Under the pieces are notes generated by a model. The model searched no databases and had not been told where the DNA came from. It was given only the letters and a program-made list of their open reading frames with translations. Below, piece by piece: positions 49,641 through 58,129 of a stretch of 64,000 bases of DNA (positions within the stretch are counted from its first letter, which is position 1; each line of letters starts with the position of its first letter). Source of the stretch: Cytophagales bacterium. Lineage in GTDB: Bacteria; Bacteroidota; Bacteroidia; Cytophagales; Spirosomataceae. The position numbers and the translations under genes were made by a program. Location of the stretch: assembly GCA_013298215.1 (NCBI GenBank), contig JAAFKE010000007.1:1-64000 (forward strand), written 5' to 3'.

Positions 49641-50660
49641 TCACTCGTGCAGTTGCACGTGCGGCAGTCCTTTTTGGTGCAATTTACGCCTTTTGCGGTT
49701 TCTGAGTTGGTCATAAAACAAATAAAAACGATTTATGGGCAGTTTCAGGCCGCTCGCCCACACCAATAACTTGGTTTTCCAGCCAATTTCCTGCATCTCA
49801 CCCAGCAACGCCGCAAAAGCCACCGCCTGCTGGTGATTGCCCACCACGGCGCATTTTTTTATAAACTCGCCAATGCGCCCAGCCAACAAATTGCGTTGGT
49901 GGGGCGTGTTGGTTAGGTTGTAGGCTTTGCCGCAAACCACCAGGCTCGAGCGCAGCAGGTCGTTTTCGGGTCGGTAGAACTGGCCACTCAACGACCCGCT
50001 CACGATCCGTTTTTGCATCAGAACATCGTCCAAATAATGGTATTTGTAGTGCGGGGTGGTTCGTACCCAAAAGTCAAAATCTTCGTAACCCAACGACTCG
50101 TCGTAGCCGCCAATCTGCGTGAGCACATCGCGCCGAATCATCATGGTGGGCGTACAAATAAAATAGTGTTTTAGTATTTGCTCAAACACAAACCCCTGGG
50201 GCACTGCGCCCACTGCCCTATTTTGGGGGTCTGTTTTGTAGTGATACCCCGCGTGCTGGTCGTGTTCGTCTATGTACTGAGCATTGGTGAAAACCACTGC
50301 GTAGCTGGCACTAAGTTGTTCAAAAGCAGCTACTTGCGCTTGTATTTTGCGGGGGGGCATCACATCGTCGGCCGCCAGGTCGATCACGTATTTGCCCGTG
50401 GCTTGCGCCAAGCCCACGTTGAAGGCCTTGCACAAGCCCACGTTTTGGGCCAACGGCAAGAACGCCACCTCGGGGTGTTTTTTTAAAATACGTTCAATCG
50501 TTTCTTTGGTTCCGTCGGTGCTCCCGTTGTCGATCACAATCAGTTGAATGGACTGGTATGTCTGCCCCCAAACCGATTCGATGGCCCGTTCTACGAAGCG
50601 GTTTTGGTTGTAACTCGTGCAAATTACGGTTACTTGGGGCGGCTTTTCTCGGGCGTGCAC
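49641..50660 (-). CDS. Family 2 glycosyltransferase
   Basis: The start is GTG 50660. The 339-residue GT-A enzyme begins PPQVTVICTSYNQNRFVERAI, has IVIDNGSTDGTKET, the acidic DLAADDVMPPRKI and a C-terminal region RRDVLTQIGGYDESLGYEDFDFW typical of surface glycan synthases. No membrane segment is obvious, so it is probably a peripheral cytoplasmic enzyme. It lies 20 bases upstream of the Sua5 gene and 13 bases downstream of the BT_3928-like gene in a leftward operon. Confidence 0.88.
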   Translation of the reverse strand: MHAREKPPQVTVICTSYNQNRFVERAIESVWGQTYQSIQLIVIDNGSTDGTKETIERILKKHPEVAFLPLAQNVGLCKAFNVGLAQATGKYVIDLAADDVMPPRKIQAQVAAFEQLSASYAVVFTNAQYIDEHDQHAGYHYKTDPQNRAVGAVPQGFVFEQILKHYFICTPTMMIRRDVLTQIGGYDESLGYEDFDFWVRTTPHYKYHYLDDVLMQKRIVSGSLSGQFYRPENDLLRSSLVVCGKAYNLTNTPHQRNLLAGRIGEFIKKCAVVGNHQQAVAFAALLGEMQEIGWKTKLLVWASGLKLPINRFYLFYDQLRNRKRRKLHQKGLPHVQLHE

Positions 50661-50673
50661 CTAATGTGACGGG

Positions 50674-51768
50674 TCAGTTCATTCGTTTCATTACCTCGGC
50701 TTTGTCGGGCGTGTTGTTGTAGTGCCATTTGCCCTTCACGATGCCATCCTCTAAAACCAAAATGCACGGGTTAGACCGGGCCATGGTTTTTAGCACCGTG
50801 CCGTCGGCAAAATAAAATGGTACATCGCTCATTTGCTGCGACCGCCGAAGGTTGTTCATTTGGTCGGCGTTTTTGGAGGTCAGTATCCAGGTTGTGATGC
50901 CAGTGTTTTTGAGGTTTTCGGTCAGCTTTCGGATGCCTGGCATGGCGGCTTCGTTGAAGTCGTCGGTGTTTTTTACGATGATAAAAACCTTTTTGCCCTT
51001 GAAACTGGCCTCCGTAAAATCGCCCGTCTCGTCCCAAATTCGGTAGTCGGTAATCTTGGGTTTGGCGTTTTCGTTCAGCACCCGCATATCTTTGTATTTG
51101 TAGGTGGTGTCGGAGGGGTATTGTTCAAACTCGAATGTTTTGCCGTCTTTTTCCATCACGTATTCGTACCGCAGCGGCTCGGAGACCTTCATTTGGGCGG
51201 GTATGCTCGCGCCCACGCGGTAGGCGAGCAAATCTACGGGCGGCAAATACATAATGGCGTAAATGGCCAGCACCAACGAACCCAGCGCGGCAAAGGCCAC
51301 AATGCCCCCCGTCTTGGTGTTTTTAAATATTTTCCGTTGCCAGAGCATGAATAAAATCAAGACGAGCAAGAAAATATCTTTGCCAAAAGATGTCCACGGT
51401 TTTAGTTTTATGGCATCGCCAAAGCAACCGCAGTCGGTCACTTTATTAAAATAGGCCGAATAAAAAGTCAGAAATGTGAAGAAGACCACAATGGCCAAAA
51501 GCAGCCAAGTGGTGAGTTTCATTCGGAACGAACATAGCAGCGCTACGCCCAAAATAACCTCAGCGGCGCACATAAAAACCGACAGGTAGAGTGCGTATGG
51601 TACCAAGGCCATCCAGAAATCGTGCATAAACGCAAAGTCCTGGGCAAAAACCTCAAAGTATTCCTCGAACTTAATCTGCGTGCCCACTGGGTCGTTGAGC
51701 TTGATAAGGCCCGAAAAAATAAAAATTGCTCCAACCACAAAGCGAGCAATCTGCGCCACTATTTTCAT
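50674..51768 (-). CDS. BT_3928-like DoxX-type membrane protein with thioredoxin-like tail
   Basis: The start at ATG 51768 gives 364 residues. The first third has four helices of the DoxX type (RFVVGAIFIFSGLIKLNDPVG), including TDCGCFGDAI with paired Cys. The second half is periplasmic and includes FKGKKVFIIVKNTDDFNEAA, ITTWILTSKNADQMNN and PFYFADGTVLK, a thioredoxin-like fold without a clear CxxC. The protein is a signature neighbour of DUF1599 and folP in Bacteroidota. Its function is unknown. Confidence 0.85.
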   Translation of the reverse strand: MKIVAQIARFVVGAIFIFSGLIKLNDPVGTQIKFEEYFEVFAQDFAFMHDFWMALVPYALYLSVFMCAAEVILGVALLCSFRMKLTTWLLLAIVVFFTFLTFYSAYFNKVTDCGCFGDAIKLKPWTSFGKDIFLLVLILFMLWQRKIFKNTKTGGIVAFAALGSLVLAIYAIMYLPPVDLLAYRVGASIPAQMKVSEPLRYEYVMEKDGKTFEFEQYPSDTTYKYKDMRVLNENAKPKITDYRIWDETGDFTEASFKGKKVFIIVKNTDDFNEAAMPGIRKLTENLKNTGITTWILTSKNADQMNNLRRSQQMSDVPFYFADGTVLKTMARSNPCILVLEDGIVKGKWHYNNTPDKAEVMKRMN

Positions 51769-51773
51769 AAAAA

Positions 51774-52307
51774 TTACTTTAACTGTATTAAACAAAAAAC
51801 TGAATAATTTATAATGTCTTGATAACCAGCCGATACGCCTTCCGAAACAAGCGTTTTTCCGTGGTTGTCTTCAATTTGTTTTATTCTGAGCAGCTTCATC
51901 AAAATAATGTCGGTCATGCTCGCCACGCGCATTTGCCGCCAGGCTTCGTTGTAGTCGTGGTTTTTGTTGAGCAGCAAATCCATCACCTCGCCCACCTGCT
52001 GGTCGTAGAGGTCGCTGAGTTGGCGGGAGTCCAAATCGGTGCGCGTGTCGGTGCCCAGTTTCATTTGAATGAGCGCCATGACGCAATAATTCACCATGCC
52101 CATAAACTCGGAGCGCTCGCCTTCTTGTACTTTTGCGAAACCGTTTTCTTGGAGCGTGCGGATGCGCTGGGCTTTGATAAAAACCTGGTCGGTGATCGAC
52201 GGCAACCGCAGCACCCGCCAACTGCTGCCGTAGTCTTGGTTTTTTTTCTGAAAAATTTCTTTGCAACCTGCAATCACTTCCCGATATTCGGATTCAGTCT
52301 GGGTCAT
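51774..52307 (-). CDS. DUF1599 family protein with an internal duplication
   Basis: The start at ATG 52307 gives 177 residues (MTQTESEYREVIAGCKEIFQ). Two halves repeat the same motif: KNQDYGSSWRVLRLPSITD (first half) and KNHDYNEAWRQMRVASMTD (second half), each followed by IKAQRIRTLQ or MKLLRIKQIE. This suggests two similar helical domains. It is cytoplasmic, and its role is unknown. It is divergent from folP with a 32-base gap and six bases upstream of the BT_3928-like gene. Confidence 0.88.
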   Translation of the reverse strand: MTQTESEYREVIAGCKEIFQKKNQDYGSSWRVLRLPSITDQVFIKAQRIRTLQENGFAKVQEGERSEFMGMVNYCVMALIQMKLGTDTRTDLDSRQLSDLYDQQVGEVMDLLLNKNHDYNEAWRQMRVASMTDIILMKLLRIKQIEDNHGKTLVSEGVSAGYQDIINYSVFCLIQLK

Positions 52308-52339
52308 TTTTATGTTTACTGGGGTCAATTTAAAACGCA

Positions 52340-53200
52340 ATGCCAATCGAAAATAAGTACAAAATTACAAAAAAAACGCTCAACGTTGCAGGAAAATTGC
52401 TCGATCTGTCCACGCCGCGCGTCATGGGCGTGCTCAACATCACCCCCGATTCTTTCTACGAGGGCAGCCGTTTCGACGTTTCTGCTGACATGCTGCAAAA
52501 AGCCTACCAAATGGTTGAGGAGGGCGCAACTTTTATTGACGTTGGCGGCTACTCTACCCGCCCAAACGCCGCCGACGTGCCCGAATCGGTCGAACTCGAG
52601 CGGGTTTTGCCAGTGGTCGAACTCCTCAAAAAACACCTGCCCGACGCAATCGTTTCGATCGATACTTTCAGGGCTAACGTGGCGCGGCAGGCTGTGGAGG
52701 CGGGAGCGGGGGTGATTAACGACGTGTCGGGTGGTACGCTCGACGCGGATATGTTCGATACGGTGGCCAAACTCGGCGTGCCTTACGTGCTGATGCACCT
52801 GCGCGGCAACCCCCAGACGATGGCTCAACTCAACCACTACCAAGACCTTACCGCCGAGGTGATCCAAGAACTCCAAGCCCAGTTGTACAAACTTCAGCAA
52901 CTTGGCGCAAAAGACATTGTGGTTGATCCAGGCTTTGGTTTTGCCAAAAATATTGACCAAAACTTTGAAATGCTCAACCAATTGGAGGCATTCGAGCTGC
53001 TCGAACGACCCGTTTTGGTGGGCATCTCGCGCAAGTCTATGATCTGGCGCACCCTGCAAATCGAGGCCGCCGAAGCTCTCAACGGCACGAGCGTTCTCAA
53101 CACGGTGGCGCTGCTCAAAGGGGCGGCCATTCTGCGCGTCCACGACGTGCGGCAGGCCACCGAAGCCATTAAATTAGTGCAACAATTAAAAAATAAGTAG
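52340..53200 (+). CDS. folP: Dihydropteroate synthase
   Basis: The 286-residue enzyme has the two family signatures MGVLNITPDSF (29-39) and DVGGYSTRPNA (67-77), then VDPGFGFAKN and GISRKSMI. It joins p-aminobenzoate to 6-hydroxymethyl-dihydropterin pyrophosphate in folate synthesis and is the target of sulfonamides. It is 46 bases upstream of cdaA, on the same strand. Length is typical. Confidence 0.96.
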   Translation: MPIENKYKITKKTLNVAGKLLDLSTPRVMGVLNITPDSFYEGSRFDVSADMLQKAYQMVEEGATFIDVGGYSTRPNAADVPESVELERVLPVVELLKKHLPDAIVSIDTFRANVARQAVEAGAGVINDVSGGTLDADMFDTVAKLGVPYVLMHLRGNPQTMAQLNHYQDLTAEVIQELQAQLYKLQQLGAKDIVVDPGFGFAKNIDQNFEMLNQLEAFELLERPVLVGISRKSMIWRTLQIEAAEALNGTSVLNTVALLKGAAILRVHDVRQATEAIKLVQQLKNK

Positions 53201-53246
53201 CCGCCGTTTTTCGTTCAGCTATGTACTGAACCTCACCCACGCACCC

Positions 53247-54074
53247 ATGATTTTTGTTTTGAAGATAGGCTTTTTAGAATTTGGTTGGTTAGATGCCCTC
53301 GACATTGCGTTGGTGGCCTTTTTGATGTACCAAATATATTTTTTGGTGCGGGGAAGCTTGGCCAGCCGCGTTTTTGTGGGCTATTTACTCATCTATTTGC
53401 TCTATCTGATCGTGAGGGCGTTGGGTTTGCGGTTGCTCACCACTATTTTAGAGTATTTTATGAGCGTGGGAGCCATTACGCTCATCGTGCTGTTTCAACA
53501 AGAAATACGGCGGTTTTTGTTGATGATCGGCAAATCGACGGTTTTTGCCAACAGCCGAATCCTGCGAAGATTCCTTAAGAACGACTCCAAAAATCGGTCT
53601 GTTACCGACACAAAAACCCTCGTCGATGCCTGCCGTACCATGTCGGCCGATTTTATGGGTGGTTTAATCATCATCAAAAAAGACGATGAGTTAGACAAGT
53701 TTACGCGGTCGGGCGACGAACTCGACGCGCTGCTATCTAAACGCCTATTGCTTTCGATTTTTAACCAGTATAGCCCGCTGCACGACGGCGCGGTGATTGT
53801 TTCTAACGGGCGGATACTGGCGGCGCGGTGCATTTTGCCCGTATCGGAGAGCGTGGCAGTGCCCGCCTCGATGGGTTTTAGGCACCGCGCTGCGCTCGGC
53901 ATGACCGACGCCACCGATGCCGCAGCCGTGGTGGTGTCGGAAGAAACGGGCCGAATTTCGGTTTGCATGGAGGGCAAAATCTACCACAGCATTTCGCCTT
54001 CTGAGCTCGAGGAACGTCTGCGGCAGTACCTCGGCAACGCCAAACGCAGAGGAGCGGCCAGCAAGCAGGCGTAG
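53247..54074 (+). CDS. cdaA: Diadenylate cyclase CdaA
   Basis: The 275-residue protein has three N-terminal helices (about 18-90) that anchor it in the membrane, then a DAC domain with the active-site motifs DGA (180-182) and RHR (212-214, in GFRHRAALG). It makes cyclic di-AMP from two ATP molecules; c-di-AMP controls potassium and osmotic balance and cell-wall state. It follows folP, the usual Bacteroidota order. It converges on the SanA-like gene with a one-base gap. Confidence 0.95.
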   Translation: MIFVLKIGFLEFGWLDALDIALVAFLMYQIYFLVRGSLASRVFVGYLLIYLLYLIVRALGLRLLTTILEYFMSVGAITLIVLFQQEIRRFLLMIGKSTVFANSRILRRFLKNDSKNRSVTDTKTLVDACRTMSADFMGGLIIIKKDDELDKFTRSGDELDALLSKRLLLSIFNQYSPLHDGAVIVSNGRILAARCILPVSESVAVPASMGFRHRAALGMTDATDAAAVVVSEETGRISVCMEGKIYHSISPSELEERLRQYLGNAKRRGAASKQA

Positions 54075-54075
54075 C

Positions 54076-54780
54076 CTACTTTATTTCTTGGTTGCCTTTT
54101 TTAACGAACGGACTGATAAAAAACAGGTCGATCATTGCTTTCGGACGCGCCATGTACTCCCGCAAGAGGGTTTTGAGTGGGTAGCCGCCTGGCACGTCTT
54201 GGGCGGCAAAGGCCACCGCCTCTACGCCCTGCTGTTGGCAAATGTACAGGGCGCGGGCGTTGTGAAAATTCTGGGATATGATCGTCAGTTTTTTCTTTTT
54301 GAACACATCCTTGGCGCGCACCACCGAGTCGAAAGTCCGAAAGCCCGCAAAGTCCAACGTCATCACCTCGGACGGAATACCCATGCCCACCAACACGTTT
54401 TTCATGTCTTCGGGTTCGTTGTAGTATTCGGAGTCGTTGTTGCCGCTCAAAATAATGTATTTTATTTTTCCCTCTTTATAAAGCCGCGAAGTAGCCTGCA
54501 TTCGGTACGTAAAAAAAAGGTTTTCTTTGCCCTTGGCCACGAACCTATTTGTACCCAAAACCAGCGCGTAGTCGTTTGAGGGCAAAGTGTTTACGTTGAA
54601 AAAAATAGCCTTTTTTGTGCTGTAAACCACCCAAAAATTACAGATCAGAATAGCCAGCACAACGCTAAAAAGTAGCCACAGCGCGGCCTTGGCCAGTTTT
54701 TTGAGCCGCCTCACCGTGAGCCGCCGCTGGGCTCGCTCGCGGCTCAATTCGTTGCCGTTGCTGAATAAAAGCGGGTTCAT
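54076..54780 (-). CDS. SanA/YdcF family (DUF218) membrane protein
   Basis: The start at ATG 54780 gives 234 residues with one N-terminal helix (about 32-52). The DUF218 domain shows DYALVLGTNRFV, IKYIILSGNNDSEYYNEPEDMKNVL, LDFAGFRTFDSVVRAKDVF and LTIISQNFHNARALYI, as in SanA/YdcF proteins linked to envelope barrier function and vancomycin resistance at high temperature. The catalytic role is unproven. The stop lies next to that of cdaA. Confidence 0.85.
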   Translation of the reverse strand: MNPLLFSNGNELSRERAQRRLTVRRLKKLAKAALWLLFSVVLAILICNFWVVYSTKKAIFFNVNTLPSNDYALVLGTNRFVAKGKENLFFTYRMQATSRLYKEGKIKYIILSGNNDSEYYNEPEDMKNVLVGMGIPSEVMTLDFAGFRTFDSVVRAKDVFKKKKLTIISQNFHNARALYICQQQGVEAVAFAAQDVPGGYPLKTLLREYMARPKAMIDLFFISPFVKKGNQEIK

Positions 54781-54790
54781 GGTGTGCTTC

Positions 54791-57412
54791 TCAGAACAAA
54801 CCCAGCTGCCCGCCCGCTTCGGCATCGTCGGTTTCGGGTGCGTCGGTGTTGGTCGGTTTGCTGGTTGGTTTTTCGTCTATTTTTACCTTTTCTACTTCTA
54901 CTTCAATGGCCTTGGGTTCGGCCGAAGCCAGGGCCGTTATTTCTTTAACAATGAAGGAGGTTAGTTTGTTGCCGAGGGCTTTCCAGCCGCGTGTTTCCAC
55001 AAATTCGTCGATCGGCACACTGCTTTTTTCGACCTCGCCTTTGTTGGTTCTCATAAACGAAAACTCCACGCGCGGGCGTTGGTCGGTCGAGATGAACACC
55101 AACTTTGCGCCCTTGGCATCGCCAATGAACGAAAACTTTTTGTCGAGCGAGGTGGTCTCGACCTTGAACCTTTTGACGTAGTAAATTTTTTGAGCGGCCT
55201 CAAAATAAACGCACGAAACGACGGTATCGGGTTCAAATTTTTCTAAGATCGCAATGGCCGAAGGTTCGTAGCGGTTGGTGAGTTCAAAATTAGTTTGCTC
55301 GTAGGTTCCGTCTTTGTAAACCACCAAAACCATGTCGTTCGAGTCGAAATTGCCCAGTTTGCGCCCGTGCCCGTCTTTGTTTAGGCGGCCAATGGTGCTG
55401 TCGTACCACAGGTCCATGCCGCCCAGCGTAGATTGTCCCGCCGCTTTAAAGGCAATTTTACGAACTGGGTATTTGGTGACGACGTTTCCCATGGCCGACC
55501 GATTTTTGATGAGCAACTTAGAAAAGTCGAAGTCGAACTGCTTCACCCGGGCGGTGCTTTGGGCGGTCAGGTTCACGGTTATGACCTCGGCCTCGCCGTT
55601 TTCGTTGGCCGTAAAGTAGGTTGCCTTCGATTTGGGCGCACCCGCCGTTAGGTCATATTCTTTGTCGCGGGTGGTGCCAGTTACGTAAAAACGCTTGGCG
55701 TAGGTCACGCCCGATTTTCCTTCCAGATAGGCCACATTATACACTTTCCGCTCGTCGTTTTTCTTGAACACCGAGGCGTAAATAATGTCTTTGCCCACAA
55801 AAACTTTTTCGGCGGCCTTCACAATTTGGTACTTGCCGTCGCGTCTGAACACAATAATGTCGTCGATGTCCGAGCAATCCATCACGTACTCGTCTTTTTT
55901 GAGGCCGTAGCCCACAAAACCGTCCTCGCGGTTCACGTACAGTTTTTGGTTGGCAATGGCCACCACATTGGCCGAAATCGTGTTGAAGGATCGAATTTCG
56001 GTGAGTCGTTCGCGGCCTTTGCCGTATTTTTTTAGCAGGTCTTTGTAATAATTAATGGCAAAACGGGTCAGATTGAGCAGGTTATCTTCCACTTCGTTGA
56101 GTTCGGTCTGCAAACGTTTCATCAGTTCGTCGGCCTTGAAGGAGTCGAATTTCGAGATGCGTTTGATGCGAATTTCGGTCAGTTTCAGAATGTCGTCTTG
56201 GGTAATGAGGCGATAAAAATCTTTTTTGTAGGGCTCCAAACCCGCGTCGATGGTGGCAATAACGGCCTCAAAAGTTTCGCACTCTTCGATGTCGCGGTAA
56301 ATTCGGTTCTCAATAAATATTTTTTCGAGCGAACTATACAGCAGCCGTTCTTTGAGGTCGTGGCGTTTGATCTCTAATTCTCGCTTGAGCAGGTGCACCG
56401 TCTGGTCGGTACAAATGCTGAGAATGTTGCTAACGGTCGTAAAAATGGGTTTATCGTCGATAATTATACACGCATTGGGCGACACCGACACGTCACACTC
56501 CGTGAACGCGTAGAGGGCATCGATGCTAATATCGGGCGAAACCCCAGGGGCCAGGTGCACAATAATCTCGATGTCGCGCGAGGTCAAGTCCTCTACCTTT
56601 TTGATCTTTATTTTACCGTCTTCATTGGCCTTAATGATCGATTCTTTGATCGAGGTCGTGGTAGTGCCGAAGGGTATTTCCTTGATAATCAGCGTTTTTT
56701 TGTCTAATTCTTCAATTTTGGCCCGCACCCTAATTTTGCCACCGCGCAGGCCGTCGTTGTAGTTGGAAACGTCGATCTGGCCGCCCGTCAAAAAATCGGG
56801 AAATAGCTTAAAGGGTTCTTTTTTTAGGTAGGCAATCGATGCCTCAATGAGTTCGATAAAATTGTGGGGCATTACCTTCGTCGAAAGCCCCACGGCAATT
56901 CCCTCCACGCCCATCGCCAACAGCAGCGGAAACTTCACGGGCAGCGTGACGGGTTCGCGTTTGCGGCCGTCGTAGGAGGTTTGCCACTCGGTGGTGTCGG
57001 CGTTGAAAACCACCTCGTTGCCAAACTTCGAGAGCCTCGTCTCAATGTAGCGCGGGGCGGCGGCGTTGTCGCCAGTGCGCACGTCTCCCCAGTTGCCTTG
57101 GGTATCTAAGACCAAGTTTTTTTGGCCAATATTCACGATCGCATCGTTTATCGACGCGTCGCCGTGGGGGTGGTACTGCATGGTAGCCCCAATCACGTTG
57201 GCCACTTTATTAAACCGCCCGTCGTCCATTTCTTTGAGGGCGTGCAAAATGCGCCGCTGAACGGGTTTTAGGCCGTCTTCGATGGCAGGCACGGCGCGTT
57301 CGAGAATTACGTAGGAGGCATAATCTAAAAACCAGTTTTGGTACAGGCCGTCAATTCCGATCTGTTCGTGGAGGGCTTCATTGGCTGGTTTCGACTCGGG
57401 GGTTTCGCTCAT
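54791..57412 (-). CDS. parC: DNA topoisomerase IV subunit A (or gyrase A paralogue)
   Basis: The 873-residue protein has the breakage-reunion domain with active-site Arg121 and Tyr122 (AAAPRYIETRL), the PVQRRILHALKEMD motif, HPHGDASINDAIV and LLAMGVEGIAVGLSTKVMPHN. The C-terminal region has degenerate beta-pinwheel repeats and ends in a tail rich in acid residues (DAPETDDAEAGG). In Bacteroidota, ParC is usually shorter than or divergent from GyrA in this tail; no GyrA-box (QRRGGKG) is seen, so ParC is preferred. The partner ParE gene is not in the window. Confidence 0.88.
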   Translation of the reverse strand: MSETPESKPANEALHEQIGIDGLYQNWFLDYASYVILERAVPAIEDGLKPVQRRILHALKEMDDGRFNKVANVIGATMQYHPHGDASINDAIVNIGQKNLVLDTQGNWGDVRTGDNAAAPRYIETRLSKFGNEVVFNADTTEWQTSYDGRKREPVTLPVKFPLLLAMGVEGIAVGLSTKVMPHNFIELIEASIAYLKKEPFKLFPDFLTGGQIDVSNYNDGLRGGKIRVRAKIEELDKKTLIIKEIPFGTTTTSIKESIIKANEDGKIKIKKVEDLTSRDIEIIVHLAPGVSPDISIDALYAFTECDVSVSPNACIIIDDKPIFTTVSNILSICTDQTVHLLKRELEIKRHDLKERLLYSSLEKIFIENRIYRDIEECETFEAVIATIDAGLEPYKKDFYRLITQDDILKLTEIRIKRISKFDSFKADELMKRLQTELNEVEDNLLNLTRFAINYYKDLLKKYGKGRERLTEIRSFNTISANVVAIANQKLYVNREDGFVGYGLKKDEYVMDCSDIDDIIVFRRDGKYQIVKAAEKVFVGKDIIYASVFKKNDERKVYNVAYLEGKSGVTYAKRFYVTGTTRDKEYDLTAGAPKSKATYFTANENGEAEVITVNLTAQSTARVKQFDFDFSKLLIKNRSAMGNVVTKYPVRKIAFKAAGQSTLGGMDLWYDSTIGRLNKDGHGRKLGNFDSNDMVLVVYKDGTYEQTNFELTNRYEPSAIAILEKFEPDTVVSCVYFEAAQKIYYVKRFKVETTSLDKKFSFIGDAKGAKLVFISTDQRPRVEFSFMRTNKGEVEKSSVPIDEFVETRGWKALGNKLTSFIVKEITALASAEPKAIEVEVEKVKIDEKPTSKPTNTDAPETDDAEAGGQLGLF

Positions 57413-57463
57413 GAATGGGTTTATTTGGGCTATTCTTTCTATTTGGTGACACCAAAAGTATTA

Positions 57464-58108
57464 TTAATTCTCAATTTTGTCAATTAATGCCAGCAATTCG
57501 GCGATCATCAGGGCCGTTGCACCCCAGATTTTGTGGCCCTCAATGCCATAAAAAGGCGCGTCGAAGTCGTGGCCTTTGGTTGTTACGGTGGTTATTCCTT
57601 TGATGTTTTCGTCGGCCAATGTCCGCATCGGTACCTCAAAAACCCGTTCTACTTCGCGCGGGTCTGGGTAAAAATCGGGTCGGTAATCGATAAACCCCAC
57701 CACTGGCAGCACAAAAAAGTTGCTCGGCGGAATAAACAGTTCGGTCAGCTGCCCAATAACCTCCACGTCGGTGGCCTTTATTCCGATCTCTTCTTGGGCT
57801 TCGCGGAGGGCGGTTCGGGTCAGGTTTTCGTCGGTGTGTTCGTGGCGGCCACCCGCAAATGCCATCTGGCTGGCGTGCACGCCGTCGTAGGCGGGGCGCA
57901 AAATGAGCGGCAGGTGCACTTCGTTTTGGTGCGGATAAAACAAAATAAGCACCGCACTCTTGCGGGTTTTATCGTTCGGAGTCACCAACCGCCGCAGCGG
58001 CGACTGCGTGTTCATGCGTTCGTGCGCCTCGGCTCCAGGCAATGGTTCGGCCAATTGGCGGCGGAGTTTTTCCGTAAAATCTTTAAAGTTAATCGAATAA
58101 TCCTTCAT
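57464..58108 (-). CDS. Nudix hydrolase, CoA pyrophosphatase type
   Basis: The 214-residue protein has the CoA-type Nudix pattern: LRPAYDGVHASQMAFAGG, then REAQEEIG (102-109). The family Glu in the box is replaced by Asp93 or Glu94 depending on alignment. Upstream, SAVLILFYPHQNEVHLPLI is conserved in this branch, which cleaves CoA and CoA derivatives to 3',5'-ADP and phosphopantetheine. It is 21 bases downstream of the FAD dehydrogenase gene on the same strand. Confidence 0.88.
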   Translation of the reverse strand: MKDYSINFKDFTEKLRRQLAEPLPGAEAHERMNTQSPLRRLVTPNDKTRKSAVLILFYPHQNEVHLPLILRPAYDGVHASQMAFAGGRHEHTDENLTRTALREAQEEIGIKATDVEVIGQLTELFIPPSNFFVLPVVGFIDYRPDFYPDPREVERVFEVPMRTLADENIKGITTVTTKGHDFDAPFYGIEGHKIWGATALMIAELLALIDKIEN

Positions 58109-58129
58109 TCGTCGGTGGGTTAGGTCGTT

